A DNA stretch of 64,000 bases from Pseudomonadota bacterium (GCA_018241325.1 JAFEEB010000033.1:42815-106814), one strand, 5' to 3'. Shown: positions 1-7,428, counted from the stretch's first letter. A program made the numbers and translations. Notes: generated from the letters alone by a model not told the origin.

Positions 1-1
1 G

Positions 2-166
2 GCGGCCGCGTTCACGCTGGCATTGCTGGTGCTGGGCGCGGCGCGTGGCACGGTGGTCCTGAGCCGCAACCGTGGCTGGGCGCGCGCGCAGCACTGCGTC
101 ATGGCCACCGTGCTGGGCCTGCTGGCGCTGCGCCTGCTGCTGCCGGTGGGAACGGGCGGGGCATAA
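2..166 (+). CDS. C-terminal end of a membrane protein (partial, 5' end outside window)
   Basis: An open frame runs from the first bases of the window to a TAA at 164-166, giving 54 residues. It contains two hydrophobic stretches (about residues 3-20 and 33-48) separated by a short basic loop rich in Arg, Asn and Trp, so it reads as the last two membrane helices of an integral inner-membrane protein. The chain ends in a short Gly-rich tail. The fragment is too short to place in a family; a LysE-like or other small exporter is possible but only a guess. It is followed by a strong terminator at 237-267, so it ends a transcription unit and is not joined to guaC. Confidence 0.55.
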   Translation, partial: AAAFTLALLVLGAARGTVVLSRNRGWARAQHCVMATVLGLLALRLLLPVGTGGA

Positions 167-236
167 CCACCTCCGTCCAGCGCCACCGGGGTGGCAGCGG
201 GCCGCATCCCGGCGGCGAAGCCCCTACAATCAACCA

Positions 237-267
237 CCGGGCCCAAGATTTCTTGGCCCGGTTTTTT
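237..267 (+). terminator. Rho-independent terminator upstream of guaC
   Basis: A GC-rich stem (left arm starting CCGGGCC, right arm ending GGCCCGG, one bulged C, loop ATTT) is followed directly by six T residues. It lies between the membrane-protein fragment and guaC and should end transcription of the former. Confidence 0.8.
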
Positions 268-349
268 GTGCCCGCGCCACGCGCGGGCGCAAGACCGGCC
301 GCCAGACCAAGCGCCCTCTTCCGCAACCCCGAATGGAGCTTGGACCCTC

Positions 350-1327
350 ATGGAAATCTTCGACTACGACCACATCCTGCTGCTGCCGCGCAAGTGCCGC
401 GTGCAAAGCCGCAGCGAATGCGACGCCGGCATCGACTTTGGCGGGCGCCGCTTCAAGCTGCCGGTGGTGCCCTCCAACATGAAGACGGTGGTGGACGAGC
501 CGCTGTGCGCCTGGCTGGCCGAGCACGGCTACTTCTACGTGATGCACCGGTTCGATCTCGACAACGTCGTGTTCGTGCGCGAGATGAAGCAAAAGGGCCT
601 GTTCGCCAGCATCTCGCTGGGCGTGAAGGCGCCCGACTACGCCACGGTGGACCAGCTGGCCGCCGAGGGCCTGGCGCCCGAATACATCACCATCGACATC
701 GCCCACGGCCATGCCGACGCCGTGCGCGACATGATCGGCCACATCAAGGCCAAGCTGCCCCAATCCTTCGTGATTGCCGGCAACGTGGCCACGCCCGAGG
801 CCGTGATCGACCTGGAGACCTGGGGAGCCGACGCCACCAAAGTGGGCGTGGGCCCGGGCAAGGTGTGCATCACCAAGCTCAAGACGGGCTTTGGCACCGG
901 CGGCTGGCAGTTGTCGGCGCTCAAGTGGTGCGCGCGCGTGGCCACCAAGCCCATCATTGCCGACGGCGGCATCCGCAGCCACGGCGACATCGCCAAGAGC
1001 ATCCGCTTTGGCGCCTCGATGGTGATGATCGGCTCGCTGTTTGCGGGCCACGAAGAGTCGCCCGGCCGCACGGTGGAGGTGGACGGCGAGCTGTTCAAGG
1101 AATACTACGGCTCGGCCAGCGACTTCAACAAGGGCGAGTACCGCCACGTCGAAGGCAAGCGCATCCTGGAGCCCATCAAGGGCAAGCTGGCCGACACCCT
1201 GATCGAGATGGAGCAGGACGTGCAAAGCTCCATCAGCTACGCCGGGGGCACCAAACTGATGGACGTGCGCAAGGTCAACTACGTGATCCTGGGCGGCGAC
1301 AACGCGGGCGAGCACCTGTTCATGTGA
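350..1327 (+). CDS. guaC: GMP reductase
   Basis: NADPH-dependent reductive deamination of GMP to IMP, in cytosolic purine salvage. The 325-residue product is the usual size for the bacterial/eukaryotic short GMP reductases, without the CBS insertion of IMP dehydrogenase. It has the IMPDH/GMPR active-site loop [11 protein letters not shown] with catalytic Cys near residue 173, followed by a GFGTGG motif, a DGGI phosphate-binding strand and a [11 protein letters not shown] motif. The ATG at 350 starts the conserved [13 protein letters not shown] sequence; the frame is open upstream to 191, but that stretch crosses the terminator and is not coding. The gene appears monocistronic. Confidence 0.96.
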   Translation: MEIFDYDHILLLPRKCRVQSRSECDAGIDFGGRRFKLPVVPSNMKTVVDEPLCAWLAEHGYFYVMHRFDLDNVVFVREMKQKGLFASISLGVKAPDYATVDQLAAEGLAPEYITIDIAHGHADAVRDMIGHIKAKLPQSFVIAGNVATPEAVIDLETWGADATKVGVGPGKVCITKLKTGFGTGGWQLSALKWCARVATKPIIADGGIRSHGDIAKSIRFGASMVMIGSLFAGHEESPGRTVEVDGELFKEYYGSASDFNKGEYRHVEGKRILEPIKGKLADTLIEMEQDVQSSISYAGGTKLMDVRKVNYVILGGDNAGEHLFM

Positions 1328-1374
1328 CGGCCCCGGGCGGCGGCTGCCATCAATCCGGTTCAGAAGAAAAACAG

Positions 1375-1420
1375 CCGCTTGCGCTTGCAGAACAAGCGCA
1401 GGCAGCTACGTTTTTGATAG
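1375..1420. repeat. Dispersed Comamonadaceae-type palindromic repeat, intergenic copy
   Basis: Between guaC and the convergent hydrolase lies a short imperfect palindrome: a GCTTGCGCTTG stem pairing with CAAGCGCAGGC, then CAGCTACGTTTTTGATAG. The same GCGC stem plus GATAGCTGC-like block recurs at about 15245, 15985, 19420, 24335, 26590, 32770, 40790, 49443 and 55202. Here it could also help end transcription from both flanks. Confidence 0.7.
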
Positions 1421-1436
1421 TGACCGATGTTCCACG

Positions 1437-2324
1437 TCAACCGATGAGGTCGCGCACCATGCGGTTCAGCCGATGGCCCGGGGTGGCCAGGGCTTCGACG
1501 ATGCTGAAGTGGTTGAGCCCCGGCAGGGCCAGCGCCTGCGGCACGCGCTCGCGGCCCCAGGCCTGCTGGATGGCGCGGTTCAGGCGCAGGTATTCGCCGC
1601 TTTCCTGGCTGCCCACCACGGCCAGCAGTTGCCCCTGGGCCGGTGCGGGCAAGCGCACGGGGCTGGCCTGGTGCACCTGTTGCGGCGTCAGGCGCAACAC
1701 CTCTTGCAGACTGGGCGTGTTCATCAGCGGCTCCAGGTCGTACAGGCCCGACAGGCCCACGGCCGACCGCACCACGTGCGCCGGCAAACCGGCATCCAGC
1801 ACGTTCCATGCGCAGGCCAGCATCATGGCCGCCAACTGGCCGCCGGCCGAATGGCCGATCACCGTCAGGCGGCGCGGGTCGGCGTTCAAAGTCCTGGCAT
1901 TGCGCCAGGCCCAGGCCACCGAGCGCGCCACCTGCAGCGTGATCTGCGCAATGCTGGCCTGCGGGCACAGCGTGTAGTTGGGCAGCACCGCCGCCGCGCC
2001 CATGTCATGCAGCGCACCGGCAACAAAGCTGTGCTGCGACTTGTCCATCGACTTCCAGTAGCCGCCGTGCACGAACACCACCAGCGGCGCGCCACGCCGC
2101 GGCGCTGCAAACGCATCCAGCCGCTCGCGCGGGGCCTTGCCATACGGCACGTCCAGCGCGCCCGCCAGCGCGCCGCGCACCAGCGCGGACTGCGCCACCC
2201 AGCGCGCAAAGTACTCGCCGTGCTCGGGCACCCGCATGCGGTTGTTGTACATCCGCTCCAGCCATTGCGGGTCGGGCTGGGTGGGGGCCGGAAAGCGGTG
2301 GGGCAAGTCGTCGGGGCGGGGCAT
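1437..2324 (-). CDS. Alpha/beta hydrolase of the kynurenine formamidase (arylformamidase)-like group
   Basis: A 295-residue cytosolic serine hydrolase. It carries the HGGYW oxyanion-hole motif (about residue 83) characteristic of the arylformamidase/esterase branch, the nucleophile elbow GHSAGG with Ser near residue 159, an acidic segment GSQESGEY and the C-terminal catalytic His in LNHFS. The ATG at 2324 was chosen because it starts the conserved MPRPDDLPHRF region; the open frame to 2390 is an extension. No tryptophan-degradation genes are near, so the substrate is unknown; a general carboxylesterase is equally possible. It converges with guaC. Confidence 0.8.
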   Translation of the reverse strand: MPRPDDLPHRFPAPTQPDPQWLERMYNNRMRVPEHGEYFARWVAQSALVRGALAGALDVPYGKAPRERLDAFAAPRRGAPLVVFVHGGYWKSMDKSQHSFVAGALHDMGAAAVLPNYTLCPQASIAQITLQVARSVAWAWRNARTLNADPRRLTVIGHSAGGQLAAMMLACAWNVLDAGLPAHVVRSAVGLSGLYDLEPLMNTPSLQEVLRLTPQQVHQASPVRLPAPAQGQLLAVVGSQESGEYLRLNRAIQQAWGRERVPQALALPGLNHFSIVEALATPGHRLNRMVRDLIG

Positions 2325-2533
2325 GGTCAGGCGCGATTTTGGCGCAAACGGCAACAGCACCCTGGCGCACCGGTTGCGGCAGAATGCCAATCATTTTGCG
2401 CGTCGGTTGCGCGGGCCCGGGCAATGCGTGCACGCCGGCTTGCGGCGTGCGGGTCATGACGCAAAGGCTGCCGCGGCCGGTGCCTGGCCTGGGCGCGTTG
2501 CCACCCGCCACGGACCCTTGAGGACATCCGCCC

Positions 2534-3880
2534 ATGAGCCTGTACCAGCAACTGCAGCAACGCGCCGCCGCCGGCCGCCCCATCCGCGTCGGCCTGATCG
2601 GCGCCGGCAAGTTCGGCTCCATGTACCTGGCGCAGGTGCCGCGCACGCCCGGCGTGCACCTGGCCGCCATTGCCGACCTGTCACCCGACGGCGCGCGCGC
2701 CAACCTGGCGCGCGTGGGTTGGCCCACCGAGCGCGCCAGCGCCGCCAGCATCGATGAGGCGCTCAAGCTCGGCAGCACCCATGTGGGCGAAGACTGGCAA
2801 GCCCTGGTGCGCCACCCCGCCATCGACGTGGTGGTCGAATGCACCGGCCACCCGATCGCCGCGGTCGATCACTGCCTGGCGGCCTTCGCGCACGGCAAGC
2901 ACGTGGTCAACGTCACCGTCGAGGCCGACGCCTTTTGCGGCCCGCTGCTGGCGCGCCGCGCGCAAGAGGCGGGCGTGGTCTATTCCATGGCCTTTGGCGA
3001 CCAGCCCGCGCTGATCTGCGACTTGGTGGACTGGGCGCGCACTTGCGGCTTTCCGGTGGTGGCGGCCGGGCGCGGCCACAAATGGTTGCCGCATTTTTGC
3101 GAGAGCACGCCCGAGACCGTGTGGGGCCACTACGGCCTGACGCCCGAGCAGGCCGCGCGCGGCGGGCTCAACCCCAAGATGTTCAACAGCTTTCTGGACG
3201 GCAGCAAGCCCGCCATCGAAAGCACGGCGGTGGCCAACGCCACCGGCCTGGCCGTGCCGGCGGACGGCCTGCGCTATCCGCCCGGCAGCATCGCCGACAT
3301 CCCCAACCTGACGCGGCCCCGCGGCGAAGGCGGCGTGCTGGACAAGAAGGGCATGGTCGAGGTCATCTCCAGCCTGCGTGCGGACGGCACGCCCATCGAC
3401 TACGACATCCGCATGGGCGTGTGGGTCACCGTCGAGGCCGAGACCGACTACATCAAGCACTGCTTCGAGGAATACAACGCCCACACCGACGACTCGGGTC
3501 GCTACTTCACCCTGTACAAGCGCTGGCACCTGATCGGCCTGGAAGTGGGCCAAAGCGTGGCCAGCGTCGCGCTGCGCCGCGAGGCCACCGGCGTGGCGCA
3601 AGGCTGGCACGCCGACGTGGTGGCCACCGCCAAGCGCGACCTGAAGCCCGGCGACGTGCTGGACGGCGAAGGCGGCTATACGGTATGGGGCAAGCTGCAG
3701 CCCGTGGCCACATCCGTGGCCACGGGCGGCCTGCCGCTGGGCCTGGCGCACGACGTCAAGGTGCTGCGCCCGGTCGCCAAAGGCCAGTGTCTGACCTGGG
3801 CCGACGTGGCCATGGACACCACCACGCGCGCCTGGCAAATCCGCCGGCAGATGGAAGATGCCTTCAAGCCCGCCATCTGA
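2534..3880 (+). CDS. NAD(P)-binding Gfo/Idh-like oxidoreductase with C-terminal SAF domain
   Basis: The 448-residue product has an N-terminal Rossmann fold (GAGKFG near residues 23-28, then an IADLS second strand) resembling homoserine dehydrogenase and Gfo/Idh/MocA enzymes. A central catalytic-type domain follows, with a C-terminal SAF segment from about residue 350 (RDLKPGDVLDGEGGYTV). Rossmann plus SAF is a recurring bacterial architecture, and members occur in branched-sugar-acid catabolism, but this copy has no sugar genes next to it, so the substrate is not assignable. A GAGGA ribosome-binding site lies about ten bases before the ATG. It is followed 26 bases later by a tRNA gene. Confidence 0.8.
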   Translation: MSLYQQLQQRAAAGRPIRVGLIGAGKFGSMYLAQVPRTPGVHLAAIADLSPDGARANLARVGWPTERASAASIDEALKLGSTHVGEDWQALVRHPAIDVVVECTGHPIAAVDHCLAAFAHGKHVVNVTVEADAFCGPLLARRAQEAGVVYSMAFGDQPALICDLVDWARTCGFPVVAAGRGHKWLPHFCESTPETVWGHYGLTPEQAARGGLNPKMFNSFLDGSKPAIESTAVANATGLAVPADGLRYPPGSIADIPNLTRPRGEGGVLDKKGMVEVISSLRADGTPIDYDIRMGVWVTVEAETDYIKHCFEEYNAHTDDSGRYFTLYKRWHLIGLEVGQSVASVALRREATGVAQGWHADVVATAKRDLKPGDVLDGEGGYTVWGKLQPVATSVATGGLPLGLAHDVKVLRPVAKGQCLTWADVAMDTTTRAWQIRRQMEDAFKPAI

Positions 3881-3906
3881 TATGCGATAGAATATTGATC
3901 CCTTGT

Positions 3907-3982
<76 letters not shown>

Positions 3983-3996
3983 CAAACCTAGCAAAC

Positions 3997-4024
3997 AAGC
4001 GGCTTCCGGGCCGCTTTTGCTTTT
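3997..4024 (+). terminator. Element-borne terminator downstream of tRNA-Ala
   Basis: AAGCGGC and GCCGCTT form a seven-base stem around TTCCGG, followed by TTTGCTTTT. It sits 15 bases past the tRNA and replaces the tRNA's native terminator, which integration moved to the far side of the element. Confidence 0.7.
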
Positions 4025-4031
4025 CTACCCA

Positions 4032-4045
4032 TTGTTTTACCCATG
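4032..4045 (+). repeat. Possible integrase arm-type site, left end
   Basis: TTGTTTTACCCATG matches 13 of 14 bases of 9369-9382 (TTGTCTTACCCATG), in the same orientation at the other end of the element. Shared short direct repeats near both att cores are typical of tyrosine-integrase arm-binding sites. Confidence 0.45.
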
Positions 4046-4109
4046 CCGCGCGCGCCAGTGTCAGGCCATCGCCACACGGCCAGCACCTGCACGGCCACCG
4101 GGCGGCCTC

Positions 4110-4132
4110 TCACTTGAAACGGTTTCAAGTGA
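4110..4132. promoter_or_regulatory. Perfect 23-base palindrome near left end of element
   Basis: TCACTTGAAAC and its exact complement GTTTCAAGTGA flank a single G. A further CACTTGAA half-site is found at about 4168. No gene starts nearby, so the palindrome may be a protein-binding site or a replication/processing structure rather than an ordinary operator. Confidence 0.6.
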
Positions 4133-4287
4133 CGCGCGGCCAGCAGGCAATCAAGCGGCAACGTTGCCACTTGAAGATGCGCCCTCCACGCGCCCGCTGG
4201 TGCCCGTGATGCGCTCCAGGTCATCGCCCAGGGCACGGCGCGGGCGGCTTGCTGGCCTCACGCTGGCGCTCGATACGTTGCAGGCGC

Positions 4288-4509
4288 TCAGTGAATCGCT
4301 TCATGGTCAATCTCCTTTCGCAATTCGGCCTGCTGCTTTTTTGCTAGCACGGCCCATTCATCGGCGGGCAACACGTCGCCAATCACCAGAATCGGCCAGG
4401 TGACGCCAGCGCGCAAGGCATCGGCCACGCTGGGCCAAACGATGCGCCGGTGCTGGTGCTGGGCACGCCGGTACTCCACGGCGGCCAGGCGGCGGGCAAG
4501 TGCTTTCAT
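4288..4509 (-). CDS. Small hypothetical protein of the integrated element (73 aa)
   Basis: A 73-residue product I do not recognise. It is basic at the N-terminus (KALARRLAAVEYRRAQHQHRR), with a hydrophobic middle (WPILVIGD) and an acidic, amphipathic C-terminal helix (LAKKQQAELRKEIDHEA). Its ATG overlaps the stop of the upstream 70-aa gene by four bases, so the two are translationally coupled. It is the last gene of the element's operon. The N-terminal helix resembles that of the preceding small protein, so these may be related short adaptor-type proteins. Confidence 0.55.
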   Translation of the reverse strand: MKALARRLAAVEYRRAQHQHRRIVWPSVADALRAGVTWPILVIGDVLPADEWAVLAKKQQAELRKEIDHEAIH

Positions 4510-4718
4510 GGCGCGAACACCTCCACCAGCGCGGCCAGCGGATCATCCGCTTCACCGATGGCAAGCACGCTGTCGCCACGCGCACGGCGGCGCTCCACGT
4601 CGGCCAGTACCTGGGCGCGGTCGGGGCCATCGGGCACGATGATGATGGTGGGCAACCCGCCGGGCACCACGCGGCGGCGGCGCTCGATTTTTGTCAGGCG
4701 GTCAGTGAGTCGTTGCAT
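4506..4718 (-). CDS. Small hypothetical protein of the integrated element (70 aa)
   Basis: A 70-residue unknown protein. It begins with a very basic helix (MQRLTDRLTKIERRRR), continues with a strand-like segment LPTIIIVPDGPDRAQ, and ends in an acidic C-terminus (GEADDPLAALVEVF). The start overlaps the end of the 85-aa gene by 17 bases and its own stop overlaps the next start by four, so three genes form one coupled block. No motif reveals a function. Confidence 0.55.
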   Translation of the reverse strand: MQRLTDRLTKIERRRRVVPGGLPTIIIVPDGPDRAQVLADVERRRARGDSVLAIGEADDPLAALVEVFAP

Positions 4719-4959
4719 TGCGGGCCTCGCTTTCTTCGATTGCCGTCAGGCGCTTTTCCAGGTCGCTGCCTTCGATCAACCTGCCCAGCAGCGCAAGCAC
4801 GTTCGCCAGGCGGGACACGTCGGCAACGTCGCGTAGCCCGGCCTTGCCCTCACGGTACAGGCGGGCCATCTCAGCGCGTACATCGTCGATTGTTTTCAGC
4901 TTGATGCGCAGTCGGGGGGGCGCAGCGGGTGCGCTTTGCTCCTTGCGGGGTCTGGGCAT
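4702..4959 (-). CDS. Small hypothetical protein of the integrated element (85 aa)
   Basis: An 85-residue protein starting MPRPRKEQ, basic and Pro/Ala-rich at first, then mainly helical (VRAEMARLYREGKAGL and LANVLALLGRLIEGSDLEKRLTAIEE). Small proteins of this layout are common in prophages of this group, sometimes next to DNA-packaging genes, but none of those are here and I assign no function. AAAGGA lies nine bases before the ATG at 4959; the TTG at 4977 sits at that Shine-Dalgarno and was rejected as start. Confidence 0.6.
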   Translation of the reverse strand: MPRPRKEQSAPAAPPRLRIKLKTIDDVRAEMARLYREGKAGLRDVADVSRLANVLALLGRLIEGSDLEKRLTAIEESEARNATTH

Positions 4960-4983
4960 GTTCGGTAGTCCTTTCAAAACCTT

Positions 4984-5024
4984 CTACAGCGCCCTACAGC
5001 GCGTTTTCTTGGCGCGCTGCAGGG
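4984..5024. repeat. Hairpin with doubled CTACAGCGC between element genes
   Basis: CTACAGCGC occurs at 4984-4992 and 4994-5002. The second copy, as CCCTACAGCGCG, pairs with CGCGCTGCAGGG at about 5013-5024 with one mismatch. It lies in the 75-bp gap between the 260-aa and 85-aa genes and could attenuate, process or regulate the distal three genes. Confidence 0.5.
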
Positions 5025-5034
5025 GTTTGTGGCA

Positions 5035-5817
5035 TCAGGCCTGTTCAGCGCCTTGTGCGGCCTTTCTGGCCTCTGCAACGCGCACGCCCTGGGCGATGGC
5101 AGCATCATCGAAGCCAAACACGCGCGCGCCCTCAAGTGCCACGCCGCCAGCATCAGCCAGCACGTCCAGAATCTCCGCGCGGCTCAAGCCAACGGAACCG
5201 CTGGCGATGCCTGCGACGTGACCCAAAACGCGCTCGCTCCAATCGTGGGCGCGGTGCAGGGCATCAATGGTCAACGCTTCAGCCGGGTTGTCCAAACGCC
5301 GGGTCTGTTTCCACAGCTCGGCCAGGTGCTTGACTTCCATGTCAGGCAGCGGGACGGGGGAGCGCAGCAGGGCCATTTGTAGGCGCTCGTACTTTTGCGC
5401 GGCGGCGGGATCATCCTGCAACGCCTCCATGATTTTGGTGCGCTCGGCAACGGGTAGGCCACGCCACCAGGCGCGGGCTTCGGCATCCTCAGCGGCCAGC
5501 GCGCCAGCCGTCGGATGAAGCTGCGGAACCTGGGTCAGTGCGGCGTCCCGGCGCTCGGCTTCGCGCAAGTCTTCCCGCGCCAGCGCTGCGATGCTGGCGA
5601 TGCCGCGCACGATGCCCTCGCGCAGCGGGCGGGCCTGGGCGTCCTTGCCCATCTGAGACAAGTTTGGGTCGTTCGTGACGCGCTCAATGTCTGCCAGCGC
5701 GGATTGCAGTGCGGCCACGGCGGCGCGGGCGTTTTTGGGGCCGCTGGCGTGCAGCTCGTCGCCGGGTGGCAGCTCAGGGGCTTCAAACGTGTGTTGTCCG
5801 ATGTTGAATTTTTGCAT
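5035..5817 (-). CDS. Hypothetical phage-type protein of the integrated element (260 aa)
   Basis: A 260-residue soluble, largely helical, acidic protein. It is Ala-rich with a long predicted helical region (about residues 28-100), a central ARAWWRGLPVAERTKIMEAL segment, then LLRSPVPLPDMEVKHLAELW and a C-terminal helical bundle. The central motif pattern (Trp-rich, LLRSPVPL) is familiar from uncharacterised prophage proteins, but I cannot name a function; no catalytic motif, membrane span or signal is visible. A GAAAGA Shine-Dalgarno precedes the ATG. It lies 94 bp downstream of the putative initiator gene in the same direction. Confidence 0.65.
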   Translation of the reverse strand: MQKFNIGQHTFEAPELPPGDELHASGPKNARAAVAALQSALADIERVTNDPNLSQMGKDAQARPLREGIVRGIASIAALAREDLREAERRDAALTQVPQLHPTAGALAAEDAEARAWWRGLPVAERTKIMEALQDDPAAAQKYERLQMALLRSPVPLPDMEVKHLAELWKQTRRLDNPAEALTIDALHRAHDWSERVLGHVAGIASGSVGLSRAEILDVLADAGGVALEGARVFGFDDAAIAQGVRVAEARKAAQGAEQA

Positions 5818-5911
5818 GTCGGTCTTTCAAAAAAAAAGGATGGATCAGGGGCGCGCCATGGGTGAAAGTGTGGGTAATCCAGCCGCGCCCGCGTGCAAGC
5901 GGTGCCAGCGC

Positions 5912-6688
5912 TTAGGCAACGGCGGAAAGGCCCTCCGTTTTCAGGTGGCCAGCGCGGGCCGCTCGGGGTTTTGTTGGGGCCCTCCCCTTGCCCTTCACAC
6001 CTTCACCATCGCCCGTAGGGATGGCAACGTATAAAGGTGGTACATCAGGTGTCCTATGGCTTGGTTTTTCAGGTGCAGGGCCAAACTCGCCGGAAACCCG
6101 CGCGGGCATTGGCTTTGCGCCCTTTTCAGCCATGGTCACGGCGTGTCCTAGTCCGTCGTTCCATGTGTCACGGCGTGTCCTAGTTTTCGGCCCGACTAGG
6201 ACACTTGGTGACGTGGTATCTGTCACGGGGTGTCCTAGGGTTTTCGTTTTTGCCTCAGCGTCGGCAATCAGCGAAAGCCCATGCTCGCGGGACGTGGTGC
6301 GCTTCCATTCGTCGGTCGCTGGCCGGGCCTCGATATGCTTTGCGGGCACTTCGAAACACTCACGGTCGGTCAGGCGGTACAGCGTGGGCAGGCGCTGCCC
6401 GCCCTTGGTGCATCCGCCCTTGCGGGTGATGGCAATCAAGCCCACGGCGCACAAGGCGCGCAGGGCGCGCGCCAGGGTGACATGGTGGCCGATACCGCAG
6501 CGTTTGGCGCGGCTCAGGGGCAGGCTCAAATCGCCGTTGTTGAAGCCCCTCAGCTCGCGTAGCAGGGCAAGGTAGGCCAGCACGTCAAACGGCCCCAGCG
6601 CGGCCCATGCGTGGCTGTCGTACACGTCGGCATAGACGCGCAGACTGTGCCCGCGTGGGTCACGGAATTTCGCCTTGTCGCGGCCCAT
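5912..6688 (-). CDS. Putative replication initiator (winged-helix protein) with iterons inside its gene
   Basis: A 258-residue basic protein. Residues about 20-110 look like a winged-helix DNA-binding domain (helical segment YADVYDSHAWAALGPFDVLAYL, recognition-type helix HHVTLARALRALCAVGLI, wing-like ITRKGGCTKGGQRLPTLYRL). Residues about 110-230 are low-complexity, and the C-terminus is basic and Ala/Pro-rich. Four 18-bp DNA repeats lie inside codons about 150-185 (6135-6239). An N-terminal DNA-binding domain with iterons in the gene's own middle is the arrangement of the lambda O initiator and origin; sequence homology to O is not claimed. The ATG at 6688 overlaps the upstream stop region. 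A plain transcriptional regulator is the alternative. Confidence 0.6.
   Translation of the reverse strand: MGRDKAKFRDPRGHSLRVYADVYDSHAWAALGPFDVLAYLALLRELRGFNNGDLSLPLSRAKRCGIGHHVTLARALRALCAVGLIAITRKGGCTKGGQRLPTLYRLTDRECFEVPAKHIEARPATDEWKRTTSREHGLSLIADAEAKTKTLGHPVTDTTSPSVLVGPKTRTRRDTWNDGLGHAVTMAEKGAKPMPARVSGEFGPAPEKPSHRTPDVPPLYVAIPTGDGEGVKGKGRAPTKPRAARAGHLKTEGLSAVA
6135..6239. repeat. Cluster of four 18-bp iterons (candidate replication origin) inside a coding region
   Basis: GTCACGGCGTGTCCTAGT occurs at 6135-6152 and 6167-6184, a variant at 6222-6239 (GTCACGGGGTGTCCTAGG), and an inverted variant at 6195-6212. Centres are 32, 28 and 27 bp apart. The core GTGTCCTA occurs once more at 6049-6056. 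The copies fall in different reading frames and one is inverted, so the DNA rather than the protein is conserved. Confidence 0.75.
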
Positions 6689-6690
6689 GG

Positions 6691-7062
6691 TCAAACCGCC
6701 TTGCCGCGCTGCGCCAGCCAGCGATGGATGGCCTTGCGGCCCGGCTCGGTCAGGCTATACACGCCAGGTCGGCACACCACGCCATCGCGGTCTATGACGT
6801 GAATACGCGTGCAGGGTAGGTGCTCCTTGCCCAGCCCCAGCGCGCGCACGTTTGCCACCAGGTCGGGGCCATTTGCTGCGCCTGCTTCGCTATCGACGGC
6901 CTCACGCGAAACGCTCGGGCGGCGCAGCAAAAGATGGATCAGGCGCAGCTCGCGCGGGTTGCAGGTGCCTTTGAAAACGGGCGGCTTGCCGGTACAATTC
7001 GGGGTGCTAGGTTCCTCGAAAAATCCCGTTTGCGCCATGGCCGGTGCAGCGGGTTTTTTCAT
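6691..7062 (-). CDS. Small winged-helix/HTH protein of the integrated element (123 aa)
   Basis: A 123-residue protein with an unstructured 30-residue start and a compact domain: NPRELRLIHLLLRRPSVSREAVDSEAG, then NGPDLVANVRALGL, LPCTRIHVIDRDG, and VCRPGVYSLTEPGRKAIHRWL. The order helix, HTH, beta wing, final helix is that of winged-helix proteins found widely in betaproteobacterial prophages. The start overlaps the stop of the AlpA-like gene (TAATG), and its stop lies three bases from the initiator's ATG, so the three are one translational unit. It may act in element replication or gene control. Confidence 0.7.
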   Translation of the reverse strand: MKKPAAPAMAQTGFFEEPSTPNCTGKPPVFKGTCNPRELRLIHLLLRRPSVSREAVDSEAGAANGPDLVANVRALGLGKEHLPCTRIHVIDRDGVVCRPGVYSLTEPGRKAIHRWLAQRGKAV

Positions 7063-7262
7063 TACTGCACCTCCACTTTCTGAGCGTCACGCCACGCCAG
7101 CAGCTCGCCGGTATCGAAAACCGTGCAACGTGCAGACAGGCGGCGCGGACGTGGGAAGTCGTGGCGTTCAGCCACCCAGCGCCATAGCGTGGCCTCGCCA
7201 ATGTCGAACAGCTTCGCGGCCTTCTTGGGGCGAATCGACGGGGGAAATTGGATTACTTGCAT
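7062..7262 (-). CDS. AlpA/excisionase-like transcriptional regulator
   Basis: A 66-residue protein with a MerR/AlpA-type helix-turn-helix: RPKKAAKLFDIGEATLWRWV, followed by the characteristic RHDFPRPRR strand and a C-terminal FDTGELLAWRDAQK helix. AlpA-type proteins act as activators or excisionases in P4-like and phage-inducible islands. Start ATG 7262 has a good GAAAGG Shine-Dalgarno; the upstream in-frame start at 7286 was rejected because it would overlie that site. It is the first gene of the element's main operon, directly downstream of the repeat-rich control region. Confidence 0.85.
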   Translation of the reverse strand: MQVIQFPPSIRPKKAAKLFDIGEATLWRWVAERHDFPRPRRLSARCTVFDTGELLAWRDAQKVEVQ

Positions 7263-7428
7263 CACGACCTTTCGTAAGGTCTGCAAAGCTCCTGATTGGC
7301 CTTGCAGTGATGCGTGTTGTCAGGGCGCAACCCCAGTTGCGGTCAAACCGCAACCCCTATTGCGGCTCGCAAAGCCTTATTTCATGCGGGTTTCGGGGCA
7401 GCAGGCGCAACCCCTCCCGCAACCCCTG
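7263..7428 (-). promoter_or_regulatory. Control region of the element with four GCAACCCC repeats
   Basis: The 166-bp gap upstream of the AlpA-like gene holds two inverted repeats, CGCAA-CCCCAG-TTGCG (7326-7341) and CCGCAA-CCCCTA-TTGCGG (7348-7365), 22 bp apart start to start. Two further CGCAACCCCT copies are at 7406-7415 and 7419-7428, the last adjoining the stop codon of the 220-aa gene. The spacing suggests operator sites for a regulator of the main operon. Confidence 0.6.

Larger units (their letters stand above)
3986..4287. other. 302-bp gene-free left end of the element
   Basis: No convincing gene. The stretch holds the replacement terminator (3997-4024), a TTGTTTTACCCATG motif (4032-4045) shared with the int side, and a perfect 23-base palindrome (4110-4132). 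An 82-codon minus-strand frame spans most of it but lacks a ribosome-binding site and runs through the terminator, so it is not annotated. Confidence 0.6.

Noticed and set aside
3988-4236. 82-codon minus-strand frame at the left end of the island
   Set aside because: It lacks a ribosome-binding site, crosses the terminator and the palindrome, and its composition is unlike the neighbouring island genes.
6135-6239. CRISPR array
   Set aside because: There are only four repeats of 18 bp, one inverted, with unequal gaps of about 10-15 bp and no cas genes; the pattern fits iterons.
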